In this document: piece after piece, positions 35,368 to 43,734 of the stretch | Numbering within the stretch: position 1 is the first letter of the stretch | How the letters are laid out: each line of letters opens with the position of its first letter | Source of the DNA: Actinobacteria bacterium Ga0077560 | GTDB taxonomy: Bacteria > Actinomycetota > Thermoleophilia > Miltoncostaeales > Miltoncostaeaceae | NCBI GenBank assembly: GCA_001464275.1 | Contig: LNFL01000151.1 | Coordinates: 1 to 47,432 of the forward strand | Reading direction: 5' to 3' | DNA: 47,432 bases | Program-made: the position numbers and the translations under genes | The notes under the pieces: model-generated | What the model was told of the DNA's origin: nothing | What the model saw: the letters and a program-made list of their open reading frames with translations, nothing else | Databases searched by the model: none

Positions 35368-35850
35368 ATGCTCGAGCGCCACCTCTTCACGCCGGACGGC
35401 AGGATCCGCGTCCGCCGGATGATCATCACGGTGGTGCTGCTGGTGGCCGCGGCGCTCCTGGGCAGCGTGCTGGTGGTGCTGACGCCCATCTGGAACGGCC
35501 AGCAGCACATCCAGACCGCCTGGGTCATCTTCGCCGTGTTCGTCCTGAAGTTCCCGCTGGTGGGCTTCTGCTGGTGGCTGATCGTGCGCAACAAGGAGTG
35601 GCCGGGCCGACCGGTGGTCTGGAGCGCGGACGAGACCGGGCAGATCCTGGAGTACCTGCGCGCGGAGGCCAGGCGGGCGATGGACCTGCCGGACGCCTCC
35701 GCGCGGCTCACCTACCTCTCGGGCGAGGCCTGGCACGTGGCCGACCGCGCGGAGGGCACCCTGAAGGCCGACGCGGTGGGCGTGGCCCTGGAGATCGACC
35801 GGCTGCTCAGGGATCTGCGGCGGCCGGGCCGCCGGACCGCAGGCCCCTGA
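35368..35850 (+). CDS. Small membrane protein with cytoplasmic helical tail, unknown function
   Basis: 160 residues from the ATG at 35368: a short basic N-terminus, two TM helices (about 18-40 and 50-73), and a soluble helical C-terminus of about 85 residues rich in Ala/Glu/Arg (SADETGQILEYLRAEARRAMDLPDA). The start is uncertain: GTG at 35290, which overlaps the epimerase-like stop as GTGA, and GTG at 35350 are in frame. Its 3' end overlaps the convergent sigma factor gene by 44 bp. I recognise no family. Confidence 0.6.
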   Translation: MLERHLFTPDGRIRVRRMIITVVLLVAAALLGSVLVVLTPIWNGQQHIQTAWVIFAVFVLKFPLVGFCWWLIVRNKEWPGRPVVWSADETGQILEYLRAEARRAMDLPDASARLTYLSGEAWHVADRAEGTLKADAVGVALEIDRLLRDLRRPGRRTAGP

Positions 35851-37084
35851 GCCGCCCCTCCAGGTGCCGCCGCTCCACCGCGTTGGCGGTGCGGGCGACC
35901 GCGGCCCGGTAGGCGTCGGCCGCCTCGGCGTCGCGCCCCAGCCGGGCGAGCAGCTCGGCGCGGGTCACATGCAGCGGGGCATAGCCGTCCAGTCGCTCCG
36001 CGAGGTCGTCGGCGAGTGCCAGGCCGGCGGCGGCGCCGTCCGCCTCGGCCACCGCGACGGCCCGGTTGAGGGCGACCACCGGCGATCCGGTCATGTCCAG
36101 CAGCGCGTCGTAGAGCGCCGCGATCTGCGGCCAGTCGGTCGCCGCGGCGTCCGGCGCCTCGGCGTGCAGCGCCGCGATCGCCGCCTGCACCTGGTACGGC
36201 CCCGGCGCCCGGTGGCGCAGCGCCGATTCGAGCAGCTCCCGGCCGCGCGCGATGCGGTCCCGGTCCCACCGGCGCCGGTCCTGGTCGGCGAGCATCACCA
36301 GGCTCCCGTCGGCCGCCACGCGCGCGCCGCGGCGGGCGTCGGTGAGCATCATCAGGGCCAGCAGGCCCCGCACCTCCGGCTCGCCCGGCATGAGCTCGTC
36401 CACCGCGGTGCCCAGCCGGATCGCCTCGGCGCAGAGGTCGGTGCGCACCAGCACGTCGCCGCCCGCCGCGGAGTGCCCCTCGGTGAACACCAGGTAGATC
36501 ACCCGCATCACGCCGCCCAGACGGTCGGGCAGCAGGTGGTCGGGCGGGACGCGGAAGGGGATGCCAGCCTCCCGGATCTTGCGCTTGGCGCGCACCAGGC
36601 GCTGCGCCACGGCCGGCTCGGGCAGCAGGAACGCGCGGGCGATCTCGGGCACCGTGAGCCCGGCCACCAGGCGCAGGGTGAGCGGCACCCGGGCGTCCTC
36701 GGCCAGCGCCGGGTGGCAGCAGGTGAACATCAGTCGCAGCCGTTCGTCGGGCACGTCGGCCTCGGGCTCCTCGATGTCGTCGTCCGGCTCGGGCGGGGAC
36801 ACCCAGCCGGTCTCGCCCGCGGCGAGGGTCCGCAGCCCGCGCCCCAGCGCCGCGCGACGGCGCAGCGTGTCGAGGGCCCGGTTGCGGGCCGTCGCCACGA
36901 TCCACGCCGCGGGCGTGGCCGGCACGCCGTCCCGCGGCCAGACCTCGAGGGCGGTTGCGAGCGCGTCCTGCACCGCCTCCTCCGCGAGGTCCGGGTCGCG
37001 GAACGCGGCCATCAGCGCGGCCACCGCCCGTCCCCAGCTCTCGCGGAAGACGGACTCGACCGCGCCTGCGGCCGGGTCGCTCAG
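35807..37084 (-). CDS. ECF sigma factor, ECF42 type, probable CTG start
   Basis: 425 residues: sigma region 2 (FRDPDLAEEAVQDALATALEVWP, ARNRALDTLRRR), region 4 (MFTCCHPALAEDARVPLTLRLVAGLTVPEIARAFLL, RLVRAKRKIREAGIP), then the long C-terminal extension of about 230 residues with helical-repeat sequence that defines ECF42. Two DGPF protein genes lie directly upstream, the usual ECF42 context. The upstream stop TGA overlaps a CTG (37082-37084) 8 nt after GGAG, giving the expected N-terminus; no ATG or GTG is available before Met25, which lies inside region 2. No anti-sigma gene is present, as normal for this group; the extension is thought to act in control. Confidence 0.88.
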   Translation of the reverse strand: MSDPAAGAVESVFRESWGRAVAALMAAFRDPDLAEEAVQDALATALEVWPRDGVPATPAAWIVATARNRALDTLRRRAALGRGLRTLAAGETGWVSPPEPDDDIEEPEADVPDERLRLMFTCCHPALAEDARVPLTLRLVAGLTVPEIARAFLLPEPAVAQRLVRAKRKIREAGIPFRVPPDHLLPDRLGGVMRVIYLVFTEGHSAAGGDVLVRTDLCAEAIRLGTAVDELMPGEPEVRGLLALMMLTDARRGARVAADGSLVMLADQDRRRWDRDRIARGRELLESALRHRAPGPYQVQAAIAALHAEAPDAAATDWPQIAALYDALLDMTGSPVVALNRAVAVAEADGAAAGLALADDLAERLDGYAPLHVTRAELLARLGRDAEAADAYRAAVARTANAVERRHLEGRLRGLRSGGPAAADP

Positions 37085-37440
37085 GAGGGCATCTCCGGGA
37101 TGTCCATGATCGGGCGGACCTCCACCGTCCCGTCCAGCGCGCCCGGGCATTCGGCCGCCGCCTCCAGGGCCTCGTCGAGGCTGTCGCACTCCAGGAGGTA
37201 GTAGCCGCCCAGTTGCTCCCGCGTCTCGGCGAACGGCCCGTCGGTGACCAGCCGCTCGCCGTCGCGCACCCGGATCGCCGTCGCGGTGGAGGTGGGCATG
37301 AGGGCCTCGCCACCGCGGATGACCGACTCCCACCGCGCGCCGTACTCGACCCACGGCCGCATGTACTCCTCCATGTCCTCCGGGGACGGATAGGCGTCCG
37401 CGGCGGTTTCGTCGCCGTAGATCAGCAGCAGGTATCGCAT
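37081..37440 (-). CDS. DGPF (YCII-related) protein 1
   Basis: 119-residue YCII-related ferredoxin-like-fold protein. It has the family hallmarks: N-terminal MRYLLLIYGDE, the DGPFAETREQLGGYYLLECD block that names the group, and C-terminal EVRPIMDIPEMPS. Biochemical role unknown; these proteins are the usual targets of ECF42 sigma factors. It lies 16 bp downstream of its paralogue, and its stop overlaps the sigma factor start. Confidence 0.93.
   Translation of the reverse strand: MRYLLLIYGDETAADAYPSPEDMEEYMRPWVEYGARWESVIRGGEALMPTSTATAIRVRDGERLVTDGPFAETREQLGGYYLLECDSLDEALEAAAECPGALDGTVEVRPIMDIPEMPS
37183..37274. repeat. 92-bp near-identical direct repeat, copy 1 (in DGPF gene 1)
   Basis: Matches 37559-37650 with about 4 mismatches in 92 positions. 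It encodes the DGPF core block of both paralogues. The rest of the two genes differs much more. Confidence 0.85.
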
Positions 37441-37456
37441 CGTCGGCCTCCTCCGC

Positions 37457-37816
37457 TCAGGCGGGGATCTCGGGGATGTCCATGATCGGGCGCAGCTCCA
37501 CGGTGCCGTACAGGGCGCCGGGGCAGGCGGCGGCGACCTCGACGGCCTCCTCGTGGGTGTCGCACTCCAGGAGGTAGTAGCCGCCCAGCTGCTCGCGCGT
37601 CTCGGCGAAGGGGCCGTCGGTGACCAGCCGCTCGCCGTCGCGCACCCGGACGGAGGTGGCCGTGGCGACCGGGTGGAGGGGGTCCCCGCCCCGGATGACC
37701 GACGCGTACCGCTGGCCGAAGTCGAACCAGGGCTGCATCGAGGCCGCCATCTCCTCAGGCGTGGGATCGGGGTTCGACCGCGACTCGTCGCCGTGGATCA
37801 GGAGCATGTAGCGCAT
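37457..37816 (-). CDS. DGPF (YCII-related) protein 2
   Basis: 119 residues, paralogue of the next gene with the same start (MRYMLLIHGDE), an identical core from RVRDGERLVTDGPF to YYLLECD, and the C-terminal LRPIMDIPEIPA. GGGAGG precedes the ATG at 37814-37816. First gene of the ECF42 operon; an ECF42-type promoter motif ends 48 nt upstream. Function unknown. Confidence 0.93.
   Translation of the reverse strand: MRYMLLIHGDESRSNPDPTPEEMAASMQPWFDFGQRYASVIRGGDPLHPVATATSVRVRDGERLVTDGPFAETREQLGGYYLLECDTHEEAVEVAAACPGALYGTVELRPIMDIPEIPA
37559..37650. repeat. 92-bp near-identical direct repeat, copy 2 (in DGPF gene 2)
   Basis: Partner of 37183-37274; see that entry. The match covers the DGPF block only. 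Confidence 0.85.
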
Positions 37817-37864
37817 GGGTGTCCTCCCTGGACGCGGGCCCCCGGCGGGGGCGTTCACCGCGGT

Positions 37865-37890
37865 GACGAACAGCGGGACGGGAATCGACA
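37865..37890 (-). promoter_or_regulatory. ECF42-type promoter of the DGPF-sigma operon
   Basis: On the minus strand, TGTCGA (37890-37885) and CGTC (37868-37865) are separated by 16 nt. As I recall the published ECF42 motif is TGTCGA at -35 and CGA/TC at -10, so this matches exactly and sits upstream of the DGPF genes and the sigma gene, implying autoregulation. Confidence 0.75.
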
Positions 37891-37938
37891 GGGTCCCGCA
37901 TCGATATGACGCCCAGCCCACGGACGGGGTGTCAACCG

Positions 37939-38547
37939 TCAGGCGGGACGGCGGGCCAGGATCTGCACGACGGAGGCCAGGCCCGAGTGCAGACGCCCCT
38001 CGGTCACCTCACGCTCCAGCGCCGCGGCATGCAGCAGCTCGAGGCCTCCCAGCCCCTCGACCAGCTCCTCGAGCGGCGCGAGCAGGGCGGCGTCGGGCGG
38101 TCCGCCCGTGCCCCGGCCGATCTGGTCGGGCGCGTACGCCTCCATCACGTACATCCCCCCGGGCGCGAGACCGGCGGCCGCCCGGCGCAGCAGGGCCCCG
38201 CGCAGCGGCTGCGGCAGGTGCACGAACACCGACACCACCACGTCCCACGCGCCCGGCGCGATGGCGAGGTCCGCCAGGTCGCCCACCTGGGCGTGCACGC
38301 TCACGCCGCGCTCGGCCGCGAGCCGCAGCGTCTTCTCCACGCCCACCGTGGATCCGTCGACCGACCAGACGTCGAAGCCACGCCCCGCGAGCCACGTGGC
38401 GTTGCGGCCCTCGCCCTCGGCCAGGCTCAGCACCCGGCCCCGGGGCAGCAGTGGCTCCACCCAGACCAGGAAGTCGTTCGGCTCGGTGCCGAACGCGTAC
38501 TCGTCACCGGCGTACCGCTCGTTCCAGTCACGTGGGGGGTGCGGCAT
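37939..38547 (-). CDS. SAM-dependent methyltransferase, class I
   Basis: 202 residues. The N-terminal WNERYAGDEYAFGTEPNDFL and motif I VLSLAEGEGRNATWLA with the acidic SVDGS strand end are typical of TehB-like small methyltransferases; motif IV is VVVSVFVHLP and motif VI LAPGGMYVMEAYAP. The substrate is unknown. The ATG at 38545-38547 is used since it matches the family N-terminus; the longer frame runs into the thrS promoter. Divergent from thrS. Confidence 0.9.
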   Translation of the reverse strand: MPHPPRDWNERYAGDEYAFGTEPNDFLVWVEPLLPRGRVLSLAEGEGRNATWLAGRGFDVWSVDGSTVGVEKTLRLAAERGVSVHAQVGDLADLAIAPGAWDVVVSVFVHLPQPLRGALLRRAAAGLAPGGMYVMEAYAPDQIGRGTGGPPDAALLAPLEELVEGLGGLELLHAAALEREVTEGRLHSGLASVVQILARRPA

Positions 38548-38592
38548 GCGCCCATCATGGCACCGGTCCGCGGCGGGCCCCGGCGCCGTTGC

Positions 38593-38598
38593 TACCAT
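38593..38598 (+). promoter_or_regulatory. -10-like hexamer of thrS
   Basis: TACCAT, 8 nt before the GTG at 38607, with no ribosome-binding site and no visible T-box or other leader. Confidence 0.5.
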
Positions 38599-38606
38599 CC
38601 GCCGCC

Positions 38607-40526
38607 GTGGTCACGGTCACCCTCCCAGACGGAACCCCGCTCGAGCTGCCCGACGGCGCCACCGGCCATGACGCCGCCGCGGCGATCGGCCCCGGGCTGG
38701 CCAAGGCCGCCGTCGCGGTGATCGCCGACGGGGACATGCGCGACCTGGCGCTGCCCCTGCCGGACGGCGCCGCCATCGCGATCGTCACCAAGAAGAGCGG
38801 CGACGACTACCTCTACCCGATGCGGCACACCGCGGCCCACGTGATGGCCGAGGCCGTGCAGAACCTGTTCCCGGGCACCAAGTTCGCGTTCGGGCCGCCC
38901 ATCGAGGACGGCTTCTACTACGACTTCGACCTGCCGCGTCCCATCGGCGAGGACGATTTCGCGGCCATCGAGGCCGAGATGAAGCGCATCGCCAAGGACC
39001 GGGCGCCGATGAGCCGGTCGGTGATGTCGGTTGAGGACGCCCGCGCCTTCTTCGCCGAGCAGGACCAGGAGTACAAGGTCCAGCAGATCGACACCCTGGC
39101 CGAGCAGGGCGAGACCACCGTCTCCCTGTACCGCCAGCACGACTTCATCGACCTGTGCCGCGGCCCGCACGTGCAGGACACCGGCCAGATCGGCGCGGTG
39201 AAGATCATGTCGGTGGCCGGCGCCTACTGGCGCGGCGACAGCAACAACCCCATGCTCACCCGGCTGTACGCCACCTCGTTCCCGAACCAGGCCGAGCTGG
39301 ACGCGCATCTGGAGCAGCTGGAGCTCGCCCGGGCCCGCGACCACCGGCGCGTGGGACGCGACCTGGAGATCTTCCACTTCGACGAGGCGGGCCCCGGGTT
39401 TCCGTTCTTCCTGCCGCGGGGCATGGTCATCGTCAACGAGATCCAGGGCGCCGTGCGCCAGGAGCTCGACGCGATGGGCTACCAGGAGATCCGCACCCCC
39501 ACGATCCTGAGCCAGGACCTGTGGCAGAAGAGCGGTCACTGGGACCACTACCGCGAGAACATGTACTTCACCGAGGTGGACGAGCAGGGCTACGCGATCA
39601 AGCCCATGAACTGCCCGGGCGCCTGCCTGGTGTTCCGCAGCCGCCGCCGCAGCTACCGCGACCTGCCCCTGCGGCTCGCCGAGTTCGGGCACGTGCACCG
39701 GCACGAGCTGTCCGGTGTGCTCCACGGGCTGTTCCGCGTCCGCGCGTTCACCCAGGACGACGCCCACATCTTCTGCCGCCTGGACCAGGTGAAGGACGAG
39801 GTGCAGGCGGTGCTGGGCCTCATCGAGCGCTTCTACGGCCGCTTCGGCTTCACCCAGGTCCGCACGTTCCTCTCCACCCGTCCCGAGAAGGCCGCCGGCA
39901 CCCAGGAGATGTGGGACATGGCCGAGGCCGGGCTCCGCGAGGCCCTGGAGGGCCGCGCGTACGAGCTCAAGGAGGGCGACGGCGCTTTCTACGGGCCGAA
40001 GATCGACTTCCAGGTCACCGACACCATGGGCCGGTCCTGGCAGCTGGGCACCTGCCAGCTGGACTTCTCGATGCCCGAGAAGTTCGACCTCACCTACACC
40101 TCCGCCGACGACACCGAGGAGCGCCCGGTGATGGTCCACCGCGCGGTGCTCGGGTCCATCGAGCGCTTCATGGGGATCCTCATCGAGGACTGCGGCGGGG
40201 ACTTCCCGTTCTGGCTCGCGCCGGAACAGGTCCGGATCATCCCGGTCTCGGACCGGCACCAGCCCTACGCCGCGACGGTGCGCGACACCCTGCGCGCCCG
40301 CGGCCTGCGCGCCGAGATGGACGCCCGCTCGGAGTCCATGGGGCGGCGGATCCGCGACGGCGAGCTCTGGAAGATCCCGTACCTGCTCATCGTCGGCGAC
40401 CGCGAGGTCGAGTCCGGTGAGGTCTCGGTGCGCGCCCGTCACGGGGCGGACGCCGGCTCCCGGCCCCTGGCCGCGGTGGGCGACGAGCTGGTGGCGCTGG
40501 ACGCCGCCGGCGGCGTCCCGGCCTGA
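38607..40526 (+). CDS. thrS: Threonine--tRNA ligase
   Basis: Charges tRNA-Thr; 639 residues, full bacterial length. Order: TGS domain (about 1-60), the N2 editing domain (HTAAHVMAEAVQ and DLCRGPH), the class II catalytic core with zinc-site Cys in MNCPGACL, the RHELSGVLHGLFRVRAFTQDDAHIF motif 2 region and GSIERFMG motif 3, and the anticodon-binding domain (VRIIPVSDRH to the end). The GTG start gives the TGS strand VTVTLPDGTPLELP; an open frame far upstream is not coding. Probably leaderless. Confidence 0.97.
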   Translation: MVTVTLPDGTPLELPDGATGHDAAAAIGPGLAKAAVAVIADGDMRDLALPLPDGAAIAIVTKKSGDDYLYPMRHTAAHVMAEAVQNLFPGTKFAFGPPIEDGFYYDFDLPRPIGEDDFAAIEAEMKRIAKDRAPMSRSVMSVEDARAFFAEQDQEYKVQQIDTLAEQGETTVSLYRQHDFIDLCRGPHVQDTGQIGAVKIMSVAGAYWRGDSNNPMLTRLYATSFPNQAELDAHLEQLELARARDHRRVGRDLEIFHFDEAGPGFPFFLPRGMVIVNEIQGAVRQELDAMGYQEIRTPTILSQDLWQKSGHWDHYRENMYFTEVDEQGYAIKPMNCPGACLVFRSRRRSYRDLPLRLAEFGHVHRHELSGVLHGLFRVRAFTQDDAHIFCRLDQVKDEVQAVLGLIERFYGRFGFTQVRTFLSTRPEKAAGTQEMWDMAEAGLREALEGRAYELKEGDGAFYGPKIDFQVTDTMGRSWQLGTCQLDFSMPEKFDLTYTSADDTEERPVMVHRAVLGSIERFMGILIEDCGGDFPFWLAPEQVRIIPVSDRHQPYAATVRDTLRARGLRAEMDARSESMGRRIRDGELWKIPYLLIVGDREVESGEVSVRARHGADAGSRPLAAVGDELVALDAAGGVPA

Positions 40527-40540
40527 GCACGCCGCCGCCG

Positions 40541-40720
40541 GTGCCGCCGGGCCGGTTCGGTCTGTGCGACCGCTGCGCCCATCAGCGGCTGGTGCGCACC
40601 AGCCGCTCGGTGTTCTCCATGTGCGGGCGGCATGCGGACGGGGACCGGCGGTACCCCAAGTACCCGCCGGTCCCCGTCGGCCGCTGCGTGGGCTTCCAGG
40701 AGCGCACGGCCCCGGACTGA
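40541..40720 (+). CDS. Small Cys-rich (zinc-ribbon-like) protein
   Basis: 59 residues from GTG 40541. The pattern LCDRCAHQR, then SVFSMCGRHADGDRRYPKYPPVPVGRCVGF, gives CxxC-x(n)-C-x(n)-C, consistent with a small metal-binding fold; I recall similar short proteins in high-GC Actinobacteria with the same YPKYP segment. It starts 14 nt after thrS. A CTG that overlaps the thrS stop (40523) is in frame and would add 6 residues. Function unknown. Confidence 0.65.
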   Translation: MPPGRFGLCDRCAHQRLVRTSRSVFSMCGRHADGDRRYPKYPPVPVGRCVGFQERTAPD

Positions 40721-40725
40721 GGGCG

Positions 40726-41529
40726 CTACTTCACCTCGGCGCGCAGCACCCGCCACAGGCCGATGGCCAGCGGCAGCACCAGCCAGGGCAGCCCCGACAC
40801 CAGCAGCCGCGTCCATTCGGTGGCCGTGACCCCGGCATCCATGAGGGGGCCCTGGGCGGCCTGGAAGTCGATCCATGGCCGCAGGTCGCCGAACCAGCCG
40901 ATGGTCTGTGCGCCGATCTCGAACAGGCCGGTCAGCACGAAGGTCACCGAGAACATCACGACGATGGCGACCGCGGTGTTCAGGAACAGTGCGCCGAAAG
41001 CGAGTCCGCCCGCCAGGCCGAGCGCCTGCACGAGCAGGAACCTGCCCAGGTCGCCGGGGCCGGCGCTGAAGCCCGCCGCCGTGTCGGACATCGCGTCGTA
41101 CGCCAGGTAGGCGCCCGCCGCGATCACCAGGCTCAGCACGGCGGCCCCCAGGGCGAGCCCGAGCGCCGCCGCGAACTTGGCCGAGTACACGCGCATCCGC
41201 GATGGCACCTGGGTGAAGGTGGTCAGCGCGGTGCGCTGCCCGAACTCCTGGGTCACCGACATGACCCCGAGGACGGGAAGCAGCACGCCCATGGGGGCGT
41301 TGGCGGCCGCCAGGAAGTCGCCGAACGACACGCGCATGTCCCGGGCGACGACCACGGCGAGCATCACCCCCAGGACGATGGCGGTGGCGAGCCCGATCGA
41401 GATGAGCAGCCAGCGGCCGGCACGGGTGTCGGCCATCTTGCGGGTCTCCACCGAGACCAGGCGGGTGAAGGGCACGGCGGGTGTGGTGCGCAGGTCGAGG
41501 ACCCGCGGGGCGAGCGTCTGGGTGGTCAT
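40726..41529 (-). CDS. ABC-2 type transporter permease
   Basis: 267 residues with six predicted TM helices (first at about 42-62) and the cytoplasmic LVSVETRKMADTRAG entry typical of ABC-2 permeases; a VTQEFGQRTALTTFTQVPSRMRVYSAK loop follows the second helix. Its ATG overlaps the ATPase gene stop as ATGA. It forms an exporter with that ATPase. The substrate is unknown (often lantibiotics or other antibiotics in such pairs). Confidence 0.9.
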   Translation of the reverse strand: MTTQTLAPRVLDLRTTPAVPFTRLVSVETRKMADTRAGRWLLISIGLATAIVLGVMLAVVVARDMRVSFGDFLAAANAPMGVLLPVLGVMSVTQEFGQRTALTTFTQVPSRMRVYSAKFAAALGLALGAAVLSLVIAAGAYLAYDAMSDTAAGFSAGPGDLGRFLLVQALGLAGGLAFGALFLNTAVAIVVMFSVTFVLTGLFEIGAQTIGWFGDLRPWIDFQAAQGPLMDAGVTATEWTRLLVSGLPWLVLPLAIGLWRVLRAEVK

Positions 41530-42440
41530 GCGGCCATCTCCTGCGCGGCGGGGACGGCGTCCCGCTGCGTGTCGGCGGTGAGCTGGAAGAAGACGTCCTC
41601 GAGGCCGTCGCCCGCGGGGCGCAGGCCGGTGAGCACGATCCCGCGGCGGGCGGCGAGGGTGCCCACGGCGACCGCCTCGGCCTCCACGCGCAGGCCGCCG
41701 GCGTCCGGGCGGCTCGCGATGCCCTCCTCGTGCAGCGCGGCGGCCAGGGCGGCGGGATCGAGCGCCTGGACGATCACGCCTCCGTGGCCCTCCACCAGCG
41801 AGGCCCGGTCGCCCGAGGCGACGATGCGGCCGTGGCCGATGAGGACCATGTCGTCGGCCACCTGCTCCACCTCGTGCAGCAGATGGCTGCTCAGCAGCAC
41901 GGTGCCGCCGCGGGCGGCGAAGTCGCGCAGCAGGCCGCGCATCCAGCGGATGCCCGCGGGGTCCAGGCCGTTCGCGGGCTCGTCGAGGATGAGCACCGAC
42001 GGGTCGCCCAGCAGGGCGTTGGCAATGCCCAGGCGCTGCCGCATGCCCAGCGAGTAGTCGCGCACGCGCCGCCGGGCCTCGGTCGCGGTGAGGCCCACGA
42101 GGGCCAGCATCTCGTCCACCCGGGCGTCCGGGAGGCCCATGGTGCGGGCGCCCAGCACCAGCACCTCACGTCCGGTGCGGCCCGCGTGCTGCGCGGACGC
42201 GTCCAGCAGCACGCCCACGTGGCGGCCGGGGTTGGGGATGTCGGTGAAGCGGTGGCCGCCGATGGTGACCTCGCCGGAGGTCGGCTCGGCGAGGCCCACC
42301 ATCATGCGCATGGTGGTGGTCTTGCCCGCCCCGTTGGGGCCGAGGAAACCGGTGACGCGGCCGGGACGGCAGGTGAAGGTGGCGTCGTCGACGGCGGTGA
42401 AGGCGCCGTAGCGCTTGGTGAGTCCGGATACGTTGATCAT
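41526..42440 (-). CDS. ABC transporter ATP-binding protein (exporter type)
   Basis: 304 residues, DrrA/BcrA-like. Walker A GPNGAGKTTT, signature YSLGMRQRLGIA, Walker B VLILDEPANGLDP and the switch H in LSSHLLHEV are intact, with an extended C-terminus of about 90 residues typical of antibiotic-export ATPases. The ATG at 42438-42440 is first in the operon. Divergent from the histidine kinase gene 134 bp away, an arrangement that suggests the two-component system controls the exporter. Confidence 0.93.
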   Translation of the reverse strand: MINVSGLTKRYGAFTAVDDATFTCRPGRVTGFLGPNGAGKTTTMRMMVGLAEPTSGEVTIGGHRFTDIPNPGRHVGVLLDASAQHAGRTGREVLVLGARTMGLPDARVDEMLALVGLTATEARRRVRDYSLGMRQRLGIANALLGDPSVLILDEPANGLDPAGIRWMRGLLRDFAARGGTVLLSSHLLHEVEQVADDMVLIGHGRIVASGDRASLVEGHGGVIVQALDPAALAAALHEEGIASRPDAGGLRVEAEAVAVGTLAARRGIVLTGLRPAGDGLEDVFFQLTADTQRDAVPAAQEMAA

Positions 42441-42560
42441 GGGGTCCAGCGTGGCCGCACGAGCCCGCCGGCACATCGGGCCGGCGTCGCGAGCCGTGTG
42501 CGACCAAAGTCGTACGGGGGCGGCGACCGTGGGCGGATGGGCGTCCCGGGGACGGTCCCC

Positions 42561-42566
42561 TAGCCT
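42561..42566 (+). promoter_or_regulatory. -10-like hexamer of the histidine kinase gene
   Basis: TAGCCT, 7 nt before the GTG at 42574; leaderless geometry. Confidence 0.45.
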
Positions 42567-42573
42567 TGTTGCC

Positions 42574-43734
42574 GTGACCCGCACGGATCCCGTTCCCTGG
42601 CAACCGCCCCTGACGCCCGGTGGACAGGCTTGGCGGCTGGCGGTGGCCTTCCTGGTGAGCGTCGTCGTCGCCACCGAGCCGCTCGTGGGGCTGGCCGAGG
42701 ACGGCCGCCTGCTCTGGGCGGCCGCCGATCTGGCGCTCGGCGCCGCGGCGTTCGTGCTGGTGTACCACCGCCGCAGGTGGCCCGTGGGTGTCGCGCTGGC
42801 GATCGCACTCATGGGCATCGTGTCGGGCTTGACCGCCGGTCCGGCCGTGCTGGCCCTCGTGTCGGTCGCGACGCGGCGCCGCTGGGCCGAGGTGGTGCCG
42901 GTGGCCGCCGTCCTGGTCCTCAGCGGTCATTTCTACTCGCTGGTGGTTCCCCAGGAGGCCGCAGAACCGGTCTGGCTCACGGTGCTGGTCGGCGTGGCAT
43001 TCACGGCCGCGCTCGGTGGGTGGGGGATGTACATCGGCTCCCGCCGCGAGCTGATGTGGCAGCTGCGCGACCGGGCCGAGCGCGCGGAGGCCGAGCAGGC
43101 GCTGCGCGCCGAGCGTTCGCGGGCGAACGAGCGGGCCCGCATCGCCAGGGAGATGCACGACGTGCTCGCCCACCGCATCTCGCAGATCTCGATGCACGCG
43201 GGCGCCCTCGCCTTCCGCGACGACCTGCCGGCCGGGGAGCTGCGCCGCGGCGCCGCGGACATCCAGTCCCGCGCGAACGCCGCACTAGAGGATCTGCGCG
43301 AGGTGCTCGGCGTGCTGCGCGACCCGGAGACCGGCGGCACCCTCGACCGGCCCCAGCCGACCTTCGACGACGTGCCGCGGCTGGTGGAGGAGTGCCGTGC
43401 GGCGGGCATGGCGGTGGATCTGGCCGCCGACGTCGCCGGGAACGTCCCCGACGCCCTGGGCCGCACCGCCTACCGCATCGTCCAGGAGGGCCTCACCAAC
43501 GCGGGCAAACATGCGCCCGGGGCGTCGGTGGGCGTGCGGCTGTCCGGCGGCCCCGGCCGCGGGCTGGAGGTGTCGGTCACGAACCCGCTGGGGTTCACGG
43601 GACCCGCCGCGCCCGGCGCGGGCCTCGGGCTGGTGGGGCTCACCGAGCGGGCGCAGCTGAGCGGCGGCACGCTGGAGGCCGGGGCCGAAGCGGGGGCGTT
43701 CACGTTGCGGGGGAGGCTGCCGTGGCCGGCGTGA
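42574..43734 (+). CDS. NarL-type sensor histidine kinase
   Basis: 386 residues: a membrane domain of about five TM helices (about 20-155), coiled coil, HisKA_3 dimerisation domain with the phosphoacceptor H195 in REMHDVLAHRI, and HATPase_c with the N-box EGLTNAGKHAP and GLGLVGLTER. No large extracellular loop, so it probably senses within the membrane, as in kinases paired with antibiotic exporters. The GTG start is supported by the TAGCCT box. The stop lies inside the start of the response regulator gene (13-bp overlap). Confidence 0.93.
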   Translation: MTRTDPVPWQPPLTPGGQAWRLAVAFLVSVVVATEPLVGLAEDGRLLWAAADLALGAAAFVLVYHRRRWPVGVALAIALMGIVSGLTAGPAVLALVSVATRRRWAEVVPVAAVLVLSGHFYSLVVPQEAAEPVWLTVLVGVAFTAALGGWGMYIGSRRELMWQLRDRAERAEAEQALRAERSRANERARIAREMHDVLAHRISQISMHAGALAFRDDLPAGELRRGAADIQSRANAALEDLREVLGVLRDPETGGTLDRPQPTFDDVPRLVEECRAAGMAVDLAADVAGNVPDALGRTAYRIVQEGLTNAGKHAPGASVGVRLSGGPGRGLEVSVTNPLGFTGPAAPGAGLGLVGLTERAQLSGGTLEAGAEAGAFTLRGRLPWPA

